Assembly (NCBI GenBank): GCA_963748295.1
Contig: CAVVIH010000008.1
Location: forward strand, 620,001-684,000
From: CAVVIH01 sp963748295
Lineage (GTDB): Bacteria; Acidobacteriota; Vicinamibacteria; Vicinamibacterales; 2-12-FULL-66-21
Reading direction: 5' to 3'
Length of the DNA: 64,000 nucleotides
A model generated the notes under the pieces. That model ran no database searches. It saw nothing but the letters and a program-made list of their open reading frames with translations, and was not told where the DNA came from. This document shows, one piece after another, positions 35,622 to 44,906 of this stretch (its first letter is position 1; each line of letters begins with the position of its first letter). The position numbers and the translations under genes were made by a program.

Positions 35622-38600
35622 TCACCGCCACTCCCCCTGTAGCGAAAACGCCGCCCAGTAGAACGGCGCGCGCCAGCGATCCTGCTGCCACATCTCGAGC
35701 TGAGCCTGGCGCAGCGCGGCGGCGGGGGAGCGCTTTCCCTGCAGCATCCCGACGTAGAAGCGGCGCATCAGCTCCCCGGTCGCCTCGTCGTCGACCTTCC
35801 ACAGGCTGGCGACCACGCGCCTGGCGCCGGCATAGAGAAAGCCGCGCACCATGCCGGTCAGGCCCTCGCCTTTCACCTGCTTGCCGAGCGCCGTGCTGCA
35901 CGCGCTGAGCACGACCAGTTCCGCGGGCAGCTGCAGACTGTAGATGTCGTGCAGGCGGAGGAAGCCGTCCTGCGCCTTGCCCTGTTCGTCATACAGCGAG
36001 AGGATCAGCCCCGAGAGACCGGGGTCCTCGTTGTCGAAAATGCCGTGAGTGGCGAAGTGGATGATGCGGTATTGCGCGAGCGCCGGCGCGAGCGCGGCGG
36101 CACGGCTGGCCTCGAAGCCGGTTTTCTTGATCGCCAGGCCGGCGGGAGCGGCGGCGACGATGGCATCGGCTTCGCGGCGCGTGGCGGCGAGACGGGGAAC
36201 GTTCCACCGGCCGTCCTTGACGAATTCGAACGCCCGCAGTCGAATCGGTTCGGCATCCGGCATGGCGCGCGCGTCGCCGCCGGACCGGCTGCGCGAGCGC
36301 AAGCGCGGATCGTCGGCTTCGAAAACAGGATCCGCGAAGACGGCGACGGCCTTGGCTGCTTCCGCGCGATTTCGCGTCTCCCGTCTGAGCACTGCAAGCA
36401 CCGACGCCGAAGGCAGGCTCACGATCTCGTGCTCGACGAGCAGCGGCACCGGCGGCGTGCCGTGTCCGGGCGATGGCAGCGCGGAGAACGGCACGTATTG
36501 CAGCATTCCGTCGGTGACAACCAGCAGCCGTTTGCCAGAGATCTGTTTTGCGACCGGCGCGACGAGCATGTCGCTGAGACGCGCCGCCTCCTGCCAATAC
36601 TCTTCATCGGCGCGCCTGATGTCCGCCTCGCGAACCCGCTCGGCTCCGGCCGACAGCCGCGCGACGAGCCGCTGGTAAACACGCTGCGCGGCGCCTTCGA
36701 TCTCCGCGCGGGGCGGCAGTTCCTGGAGCGTGTGCGTGTCCGGCGAGACCACCCACACATAGCTGCGCTCGTCGCCGAGCGCGTACTCGAGCAGCACGGT
36801 ATCGCGATCGAGGACTTCCTTCTGAATCTCCCGGAGCGTCAACGGCTGCGGCCGTGCGAGCGCGGCATATCTCGGGCTGCGGCTTCTGATCTCCGCCTGA
36901 ATCAGCTGATACCGCTCTTCCAGATCTCGATACTCGCTCGCGAGCCGGCGTGCGTCTCCGTTGCCGGTGGTGCTCTCGTTCGCCTGCCGGCTGCGCTGAG
37001 CCCAGTCGTCGAACGCGAGCTTCACCGTCTGCTCGCGCCGGACCAGTTCCGGGTCGACGCCGGCTCGCAGGTCGACGCCGGAGTCGGTCAGGCTGTCGAG
37101 CAGCGACCGCGCGCGCGCGCGCTCGCTGGCCTCGAACGCTTTGGCTGACAAGCCTTCGGCCGGCCGCATCTTGTGCAGCCCGGCAAGCACACCCACATAG
37201 AACTCGTGATACCTGAAGACCGAGGCTACGAAGGAGGCGCGAAGCTCGCGATTCTCGATTGCCGTGCGCAGCGATTCAGCGACCGAAAGCGCGCGCTCGA
37301 TGTACGCGCGTGCTTTTTCCAGTTCGCCTCTGCCGGATGAGACCTGTGCCAGGCCGAACAACGCGATGGCTTCGGTGACGCGATCTGCCGTGCCACGACT
37401 GAGCGCCAGCGCCTGTTCGTAGTGCTTGATGGCGGCTGCGTGTTCCTTCAACGGGTACAGCGCTTCCCCAAGATCCGCTCTCAGCTTTCGATCGAGTCGA
37501 GGATCGTTAACCTGCGGCACCAGTTGCAACGCCCGATTGAAATACTCGCGCGCCTGGGCTGGCTGGTGACGAACGAGATGGACTACGCCGATAAAGCGCA
37601 GGGCCCACGCTTTCCACCGGTCGATCCCCTGTTCTTCGGAGAGCGCGAGCGCACGGTCGAAATGGTTCAGCGCCAGCGCGTCGTTACCGGAAGCCAGATA
37701 GAATTCGCCGGTCGACATGAGGATGTCGACGGCGTAGATCTTGAGGCCTGCTGCATCGAACCGCTGCAGTGCGCGCGCGAAGTACCTTGAGAGCAGCCGC
37801 GTTTTCACCCATGTCGCCATAGACCCAGGCGATGCCGGCCAGACTGCTTCCCTCCCAGACAGCATCACCCATCGGCTCCAGCCAGGTTGCGGCTTCGTGG
37901 AAGTGGTTCAGCGCCGGCTGATAGTTTCCGCGGCGCACCTCCAGGCGTCCCCTGGCGATCTTCGTAATCGCCTGCTCGCGGCGGTCGCCGAGACGCATCC
38001 AGAAGCGCGTCGGCGCGGTCCAGGCAGTCCTCGGCCTGATCGAGCTGGCCGAGGTCGGAGTGGACGTCAGCCTGTTCGGCGCTGCGTCTGGACCTCGCCC
38101 CGCAGATCGCCGAGCGAGTCGAACAGCACGACTCGCCTGCCGAAAGAAGTCGAGCGCACGGGGATAGTCCTGGCTCGAAATAGGCGACCTCGCCAAAACA
38201 TTGCTTCGCCTTGGCCGCTTCGCGACCGACTTTTCCGGTATCCGTCAGGGCCAGCGCGCGGTCGCACTCGCCTCGAGCGCCCTGCCGCGCCTGGACGTTG
38301 GGTGCAGCGGACGCCTGCGCGATGCCGACGTCACTGCGGATGTCGCTCTCGAGCAGTCGGTCGGACGAACCCTGAACGCGCGCCAGCGCGTTCCGGTACG
38401 CGTCCAGAGATTCGTCCAGCAATCCCAGCTGACCAAAGGTCATTCCAATGCGCTGCCACGCCCGCGCAGCCTCAATCAGCTGTCCGGTCCGCTCCGAGAT
38501 GGCAGCCGCCTCACGGAACCTGGCGATCGCTTCCTGGCTCGCGTCCTTTTCGTACTTCGCCCGCAGACTGTCTCCCTCAGAGATCAAGCTCGCCGGCTGC

Positions 38601-38686
38601 GGCTGGGAGTGGCAACCACCCCAGCCCAACATGGCGATCAGGCTGCCGATGACAGAAGTTGCAGGACGTCTCACGTCGAGTTTCAT
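35622..38686 (-). CDS. TPR-CHAT protease, probable lipoprotein or exported, module B (several frameshifts)
   Basis: ATG 38686 opens MKLDVRRPATSVIGSLIAML then GWGGCHS, a signal sequence with a weak lipobox. TPR repeats occupy about residues 35-480. The CHAT domain follows, with catalytic His in IIHFATHGIFDNE and Cys in LVVLSACSTALGKQ, ending near 35622. The 35.6-37.8 kb part is one clean frame. Between 37.8 and 38.2 kb the TPR reading shifts at least four times. Repaired length is about 1,020 residues, almost the same as the module A protein. The Arg-rich sequences in other frames here are shadows. Confidence 0.8.
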
Positions 38687-38691
38687 TCCAA

Positions 38692-40472
38692 TCACCGGCG
38701 GCAGGTTCTTGACGGCCCTCTCCAGATCCTCCGGTGATCTGCTGTTCACGCTGTATCTACTGTTCACGGAGTAACGGCTGTTCACGGGATACCGGCTGTT
38801 GTGTTCTCCAAACGTATTTCCACGCAGGAAGCGACGTGAGATTTCACGGGGAAGGTCGTCATCCGGTATGCCAGCGCGTGAGAGGACCTCGATCAGGTGA
38901 GTCAGCTGCTTCTCCAGTGCCAGGTCGGTCTCGCGCCGGCCGTAGCGTGACATTCTTGCAAGGATCTTCTTGAACTGCCTGGCAATCTCACGATCGATCT
39001 CGTCGAGTTCTTCGTTTTCTCCAACGTCGGCGACCGCGGTGGCCACTTGGCCAATGGCGGCGCCGCTCGCGCCAGCGGCGACCCGTGTAGCGCCATAGCC
39101 CGCAACGCCCGCGGCTGCACTGGTGGCTGCCACGCCGGCCGGGCGGCCGGCCACTTCGCCACCCGCCTCGTCGGAGCATCGAGACCCGCCGTGCTTGCAA
39201 GCGTGGAGCAGTGCGGTCAGCCGTTCCTTCCTCTGACGGACGGCCTCAGGTTTTCCGGCGACCGGCGGGGGCACCACGCCATAACGGGATTCGCGTTGAG
39301 TGGCCTTGACGTGCGTTTCGAGAAAGTCAAACCAGCCCGTGACGTCGGCCTTTGCAAACTTCAGGTTTCCGTAGTCAGGGGACACGAAGGCCCACGGGAA
39401 ATAGATCGAGAGGCCATATGAATGTTGATACGCGAAGCCGCTGCAGCCGGACCTGAGGACGCAAACCTCCAGCGCGGCGTGACCGCCCCGCATCTACTGA
39501 ATAGGTCCGGTAGTCTGTGAACTCGATGCTGATTCTCAGGCACAGGTCCTTGAGATCCACGTACTGATCGAACTTGTAGGTCTGCGAGTACCAGTGCGCG
39601 AGCAGCAGCCGGTTGTGGCCCGCCAGGTCGAAATCCTTGAGCTGGTCGACCAAAGCCTTGAAGCTCGTCACGACACCATCGAGCTCTGCGCAGATTGATA
39701 GCGGCGAGATCGGCAGACCGTCCGGCCGTGCGATCGTAGTCGTGATAGTGCGTGACGTACTCTTCGACGATCTCGCGCGCGAGGTATTCCGGCGTCGGAT
39801 GACCCTCGTTATTCTTCTCGCGCTCCTTGGCCTTCGCGATCAGCCGCCGGTAGGGCCAGCCAAACGCCGGTTCCATCCCTTCGGCTCCCACGAGAATGTC
39901 GGCGTAGCTGCGAACCTCGAGGGCCACTTCGCCCATGCTCATGAAGCAGGCGTCGAAGCCGAGGATGTCGAACTTCCGTCCGGGATTGCCTGACGATTTC
40001 TGGAGGAGCGCAATCGACGCCCCAGCGCCTCCTGGAGTTCCTTCATCGAAAGGGCGTCCCGGGAGTTCTCGTCCTTCAGGAGGAAGTCGTCGCTCGTTCC
40101 GCCGCCATGACCGGACAACACGAGCGCATAGCGCATCTCGGGTGCCGTGTCCTTCAACGCCCATTGAACGAAATCGACGAGCGCCTCCGGACTGCCGGCG
40201 TTGATCTCGCCGCCGAGTGAACGTCTTGTCGCGGTGATCCTCGAGCGCGGTGCTCCGCGTTTCGCATCGAACGTGTATCGCTGCGTGTCGATTCCCCTCG
40301 CCGCTCGGATCGAACTGCGCCTTGATCGATCGATTGAGGAGGCGGCACCTTCCGCGACGAGATCCTGCAGCGCGAGGACCATCTCCTCGGTGAGATCGTT
40401 GTCCCCCGCCATGTACAACATGATCAGCCAGGGAGCGTTCGGGGCTGTGAGTGTTGTCTCTATCGGGTCCAT
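38692..40472 (-). CDS. Clostripain (C11)-family cysteine protease (several frameshifts)
   Basis: The frame starts MDPIETTLTAPNAPWLIMLYMAGDND, the clostripain opening strand. The catalytic dyad is visible as His in YALVLSGHGGGTS and Cys in ILGFDACFMSMGEVA. Later parts (KFDQYVDLKDLC, YGLSIYFPWAFV, VTGWFDFLE) follow in other frames, so at least three indels are present between 39.4 and 40.35 kb. A TGA at 38692-38694, in a frame one base off, is a likely true stop just before the CHAT start. No signal peptide is obvious. It is the first gene of module B and a clan CD relative of CHAT. Confidence 0.75.
38742..38801. repeat. 18-base tandem repeat in the clostripain 3' end
   Basis: Three 18-base units beginning ctgttcacg start at 38742, 38760 and 38778, with a fourth partial unit at 38796. 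On the minus strand they encode NSRYPV NSRYSV NSRYSV. Such in-frame repeats change copy number by slippage and lengthen a linker. Confidence 0.7.
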
Positions 40473-40674
40473 CGCCTGCCATCCTTCTTGTGAAGAGGCG
40501 CGCCGGTTCGAGTTGCCCGAGGACTCTTGTACACGAATATGACGTCGGCGGCGTGTCATTTCACTTATGAGGAAACGGTTTGATTTCCCCGGGGAAACGT
40601 CTTCGCACGCCGGACATTGACAAATGAACCCAGGATCCGGGGCGAAAGGTTCAAGGCTCTATCTTTGGAGATAG

Positions 40675-41398
40675 ATGGGAGGACGCGCCCGGCGGTTGGG
40701 AAGTCAGATCATGTCCGAAACAGCCCTAGAAACCACGTCGATTACGCCCGGACCGCCGGTTCCAGACGGCGCTGACGGATCAGGCCGGCCCGGACAAGAA
40801 GAAAAAGAAGAAGGCCAAGGTCCGTTCGGCGTGGATCTCCTTCATCGGACGCATCCTCGCGCAGGTCTGTGGAGCGGTCGCCACCGTCTTCCTCGGACTA
40901 CAGCTCGTCCAGGGCTACTTCCCCGCAACGCCGGCGGCTGATCCCGCCGCCGCGATTCACGACCCGGAACCGCCCTTGATCAAGCCGCTGCGTGCCGGGG
41001 GGATGAAAGTCCTCGCGGTGTTGCCGGTCACGAGCTATTCGGTGGACGGCCGTGACGAGGCGTTCAGCGATGGGCTCACCGAAACGCTTATTGCGGAGCT
41101 CGCGCAGACGCCGGGCCTGCACGTCACCTCGCGCACATCGTCGATGCACTTCCGCGGCAAGGGCGGGCTGTTGCCGTCAATTGCCCAACAGCTTGGCGTC
41201 GACTTCGTGCTCGAGAGCTCCGTGGTGACAGCGGACGGCCGCCGGCGAATCACCGTGCAACTGATCGACGCCGTCACCGACCTCCATATCTGGGTGCGAC
41301 GGTTCGAGTCCGCGGACCCCGACGTATTCGCGATCCACACAACGGTTGCAAAAGCCATCGCGCGTGACCTGAGTGTCATCGGCGCCGGGCTGGAATGA
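40675..41398 (+). CDS. Membrane TolB/FlgO-like domain protein (one frameshift)
   Basis: ATG 40675 follows ggag. After a short Pro/Gly-rich start, a Lys-rich stretch (DKKKKKKAKVRS) leads one TM helix (ILAQVCGAVATVFLGLQLVQGY). The C-terminal domain begins MKVLAVLPVTSYSVDGRDEAFSDGL and ends DVFAIHTTVAKAIARDLSV, matching the region between TM and TPR in the two kinase-TPR proteins of this window. There is no kinase and no TPR. The frame changes near 40755. It is divergent from the clostripain gene and 8 bases before the porin gene. Confidence 0.7.
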
Positions 41399-41405
41399 GG
41401 GCGCC

Positions 41406-42758
41406 ATGTCTACACCGCTCGGTTTCGCAACTCAAACGTACCTGACATTCGCGTGGGTGCTTCTGGCAGGCCTGGTTCTTCCTCCTTGTGCCAGCCCACA
41501 GACCCAGCCCAAGCCAGAAGCCTCGCGCGAAGAACGCGCACAGGAAGAGAAAAAGAAGAAAGACGACGAAGCAGGCTTTCGATGGAAGGGTTATCCGTCG
41601 CTGCAATTCGGCAAGGGCACGCACCTCGATCTGCGCGCGCGCGTGCAGTTCGACGTTCGCGACGTTGAGTCGCCGGAATCTGCCGAGTCGCCGGCCGGCG
41701 GCGCGGATTCGTCGGAGTCGGACTTCGCGCGCCGGCGCTTGGCGTTCGAGGGAGAGATCCGCAACGTGGTCGCCTTCCAGGTCGAAGCCGAGCTGGCGGC
41801 AGAGAACCGGTGGCGTGATGTCTACGCCAACTATCAGCAGTTCGCCGCCGTGCAGCTTCAGGGCGGACAGTTCAAGCTGCCCTTCAGCATGGATGAGAAC
41901 ACCAGTCCAACCAACCTGGACTTCGTCTACCGATCGCTCGCCGCGCGCGTGCTCGCGCCGGGCCGCGATCGAGGCGTGATGGTCCACGGCCGGCTGCTCG
42001 ATCGGATCGTGCGCTACGAGCTCGGTTTCTTCGATCAAGACGGACGCAACGCCCGCACGCGGAATCCAGAGCGCGTGTCCGGCGGCCAGACGATTGCCGG
42101 ACGTCTCGTCGCGCAGCCGTTCAGATCGTCGAAGTCGGTTGCCGCCGATCTTCAGGCAGGCGTGGCGTTCACGTCGAGCGACGTCGAGCAGGGGCTTCGC
42201 AGCCTGCGCGGCCAGACGACCTTCGAGGAGACGCTCTTCGATCCCGATCTGTGGGTGCAGGGACGCCGGCAGCGGGCAGGGTTCGAGCTGCGATGGAGGC
42301 CCGGTCCGTTCTCGTTGAAATCGGAGTACATGCGGGTCACGACCGAACGCCGCGGGCAGAGCGTCGAAGACACGGACCTGTCGCCGCTGCTGGCAACGGG
42401 ATGGTACGTCAGCGGCACCTGGGCGATTACCGGCGAGAAGAAAGCCAGCGGCCTGAACAAGCCGCGCCGGCCGTTCATGCGCGGCGGCCTTGGCGCATTC
42501 GAAGCGGCCGTGCGCTTCGAGCGGCTGACATTCGGCAGCCTCGGCAGCGATGGACCGGCTTCCTTCAGCGTTCGCGCCGACGCGATCGAGGCCGCCGCGG
42601 ACGAGGTCGCGACGATTGGCGGCAGCTGGTACCTGAATCAGTGGGTGAAGATTCAGCTCAACGCCGTCAGGGAATCGATCACCAGGCCGCGCCGCGGTCA
42701 GCCCGCTTCGACTGGCGCGTCGTGGGCCTACGTCACCCGCTTTCAGTTCACCATGTGA
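41406..42758 (+). CDS. Phosphate-selective porin (OprP/OprO) family
   Basis: ATG 41406 was chosen to begin the signal peptide (FAWVLLAGLVLPPCASPQ). A charged, probably disordered Lys/Glu-rich segment follows, then a 16-strand porin O/P domain: GTHLDLRARVQFDVRDV, FARRRLAFEGEI, VQLQGGQFKLPFSMDENTSP and a C-terminal aromatic end (YVTRFQFTM). Phosphate or polyphosphate uptake through the outer membrane is the family role, but members vary. The CotH gene starts 9 bases downstream. Confidence 0.85.
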   Translation: MSTPLGFATQTYLTFAWVLLAGLVLPPCASPQTQPKPEASREERAQEEKKKKDDEAGFRWKGYPSLQFGKGTHLDLRARVQFDVRDVESPESAESPAGGADSSESDFARRRLAFEGEIRNVVAFQVEAELAAENRWRDVYANYQQFAAVQLQGGQFKLPFSMDENTSPTNLDFVYRSLAARVLAPGRDRGVMVHGRLLDRIVRYELGFFDQDGRNARTRNPERVSGGQTIAGRLVAQPFRSSKSVAADLQAGVAFTSSDVEQGLRSLRGQTTFEETLFDPDLWVQGRRQRAGFELRWRPGPFSLKSEYMRVTTERRGQSVEDTDLSPLLATGWYVSGTWAITGEKKASGLNKPRRPFMRGGLGAFEAAVRFERLTFGSLGSDGPASFSVRADAIEAAADEVATIGGSWYLNQWVKIQLNAVRESITRPRRGQPASTGASWAYVTRFQFTM

Positions 42759-42766
42759 GGTCTGTC

Positions 42767-43979
42767 GTGAAGTTTCGAACTCCGATCCTGTTGCTGTCGA
42801 CTCTGACCTGCGTGCTGACGATCGATCGAGCCGCCGCCGATGCGCAGACCGCCGCCGATCTGTTCAATCGCGACGCCGTGCAGGAGGTTCGACTCTTCAT
42901 CAACTCGCGCGATCTCGATCAGCTTCGCACGAAGTTTCGCGAGGACATCTACTACGTGGTGGACTTCCAGTGGCGGAACATGCGCGTGAGGAACGCGGCT
43001 GTCCGCTCGCGCGGCGGCGCCAGCCGCAACCCGTCGAAGCCGGCGCTCCGGATCGATTTCAACCGGTTCACCACGGGTCAGCGATTCCTCGGCCTGAAGT
43101 CGCTGGTGCTCGACAATCTCTGGCAGCACGGCTCGTTCGTCGCCGAGAGCACGTCGATGGCGTTCTTCGAGCGGATGGGGCAGCCGGCGCCGCGCGAGTC
43201 GTTCTGCCGGGTGTACATTAACAACGTCTACCACGGCCTCTACGCGCTCGTCGAAGCGGTGGACACGGACTTTCTGGCGCGCACGCTCGGCGAGAACACC
43301 GGCTACCTGTTCTCGTATCAGCTTCAGGAGCGGTTCAACGGCGAGTTTCTGGGCGATGACCTCGTTGCCTACAAGCGCCGCTTTCAGGCGCAGAGTCACG
43401 AGCTCGAGTCGGATGCGATTCTCTACGCGCCGATTCGCGATCTGTTCCGGGAGGTCAACCAGCCCGACGATCCGGTGTGGCGGGATCGGGTCGAGCAATA
43501 CCTGGATCTGAGGCAGTTCGTGACGCACGTGGCGATCGAGAACTTCCTGGCCGAGGACGACGGGATCCTGGGCTCGTTTTCGATGAACAACTTCTATCTT
43601 TATCGCTATGCGGACACGAGCCGCCATCGGTTGTTTGTCTGGGACAAGGACAGCACGTTTGCCTTTCCAGACTTCCCGATCTTCAGGCATGCAGAGGAGA
43701 ACGTGCTGTTCAGCCGCGCGATGGGCTACCGGGACCTGGTCGAGCTCTATCTCGACGTGCTCGAGCGCTGCGCCCGTTGCGGCCGCGGAAGACGACTGGC
43801 TGGAACGGGAGATCATGCGCGCGGCCGCACTGGTCGCGCCGCACGTCCGCGCCGACGTGCGAAAGCCGTTCTCGAGCGAGGAGTTCGAACAGGCGGTCGT
43901 GCTGCTCCAGGAGTTCGCGAGAGCGCGATCGTCGTTCGTCTTGAAAGAAGTGCAGGCGGTGAGGTCGGCCAACCGCTGA
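42767..43979 (+). CDS. CotH-family (secreted kinase-like) protein (one frameshift)
   Basis: GTG 42767 opens a signal peptide (TPILLLSTLTCVLTIDRAAA). The CotH domain follows: VRLFINSRDLDQL, VRSRGGASRNPSKPALRIDFNRF, YINNVYHGLYALVEAVD, then the candidate active-site region NNFYLYRYADTSRHRLFVWDKDSTF. CotH proteins are atypical protein kinases of spore coats; bacterial relatives outside spore formers are surface-linked with unknown targets. The frame changes near 43765 and continues EDDWLEREIM to 43979. It is likely in an operon with the porin. Confidence 0.8.
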
Positions 43980-44016
43980 GCGGGCTGTGGCATAATCGCG
44001 CGCCACCTACACATAA

Positions 44017-44889
44017 ATGAAGCGCGCTGCAGGCTTCGTATTCGCTGCGCTCGTGTCGACGGCCTGTTCCGGGTCGTCCTCCTCGCCCTCGGCGCCTACG
44101 CCATCCGCGCCGGCGGTTTTCGTCGGCGCGGGGGATATCGGCGACTGCACCACCCGCGGCAGCGCGCTGACGGCGCAGCTGCTCGATCGGACGCCGGGGA
44201 CGGTATTCACTGCCGGCGACAACGCCTATCCTTCGGGATCCGCCGAGAACCTGCGTGATTGCTACACCCCGACGTGGGGCCGGCATCTCGGGCGCACGCG
44301 GCCGGCGCCTGGCAATCACGAGTACGAATCCGCGGGCGCGGCGCCGTACTTCCAATACTTCGGCGAGCACGCCGGTCCCGCCGGACTCGGTTACTACAGC
44401 TACAGCCTGGGCAGCTGGCGCGTGCTCTCGCTGAACAGCGAGGTTGGCATCGACGCCGGCTCGGCGCAGATGGTGTGGCTGCGCGGCGAGCTCTCGTCGA
44501 ACCGGACGCCGTGCGCGCTCGCGTATTTCCACAAGCCGCTCTTCAGCTCCGGTTTTCACGGCGATCAGGGCCAGATGCGCGAGATGTGGCGCGTGCTCTA
44601 CGAGTTCGGCGTCGACGTCGTCATCGCCGCGCACGAGCACAACTACGAGCGCTTCGCGCCGCAGGACTTCATCGGCAGATTCGATTCCGCGCGCGGCATC
44701 CGGCAATTCATCGTCGGAACCGGAGGCACCACGCTGCGCGCGGTCGGCCCGCCGCGGCCGAACAGCGAGGTCCACGGTTCGTCCTGGGGACTCCTCGTGC
44801 TCACGCTCGAGGAGTCACTCTACCGCTGGGAGTTCCTGCCGGCCGAGCCTGGCGGCTTTCAGGATGCCGGTGTGGGGCAGTGTCACTGA
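44017..44889 (+). CDS. Metallophosphoesterase lipoprotein (purple acid phosphatase-like)
   Basis: The 290-residue protein has a lipobox in ALVSTAC. Metal-site motifs are GAGDIGDC, TAGDNAYPSG, PAPGNHEYES, YFHKPLF and AAHEHNYERF, giving the five di-metal ligand clusters of the calcineurin-like fold. The order and the NHE and HEHNYER motifs fit purple acid phosphatase-like enzymes. It would release phosphate from esters in the periplasm or at the surface. Same strand and 37 bases after the CotH gene. Confidence 0.88.
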   Translation: MKRAAGFVFAALVSTACSGSSSSPSAPTPSAPAVFVGAGDIGDCTTRGSALTAQLLDRTPGTVFTAGDNAYPSGSAENLRDCYTPTWGRHLGRTRPAPGNHEYESAGAAPYFQYFGEHAGPAGLGYYSYSLGSWRVLSLNSEVGIDAGSAQMVWLRGELSSNRTPCALAYFHKPLFSSGFHGDQGQMREMWRVLYEFGVDVVIAAHEHNYERFAPQDFIGRFDSARGIRQFIVGTGGTTLRAVGPPRPNSEVHGSSWGLLVLTLEESLYRWEFLPAEPGGFQDAGVGQCH

Positions 44890-44906
44890 ATCGGAGAACG
44901 CTCGCC

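Noticed and set aside
29609..41398. A type III-E CRISPR (Craspase-like) locus
   Set aside because: TPR-CHAT and sigma factor are present, but there is no CRISPR array, no Cas7-11-like protein and no Csx30-like gene; CHAT-sigma pairing alone does not make such a system.
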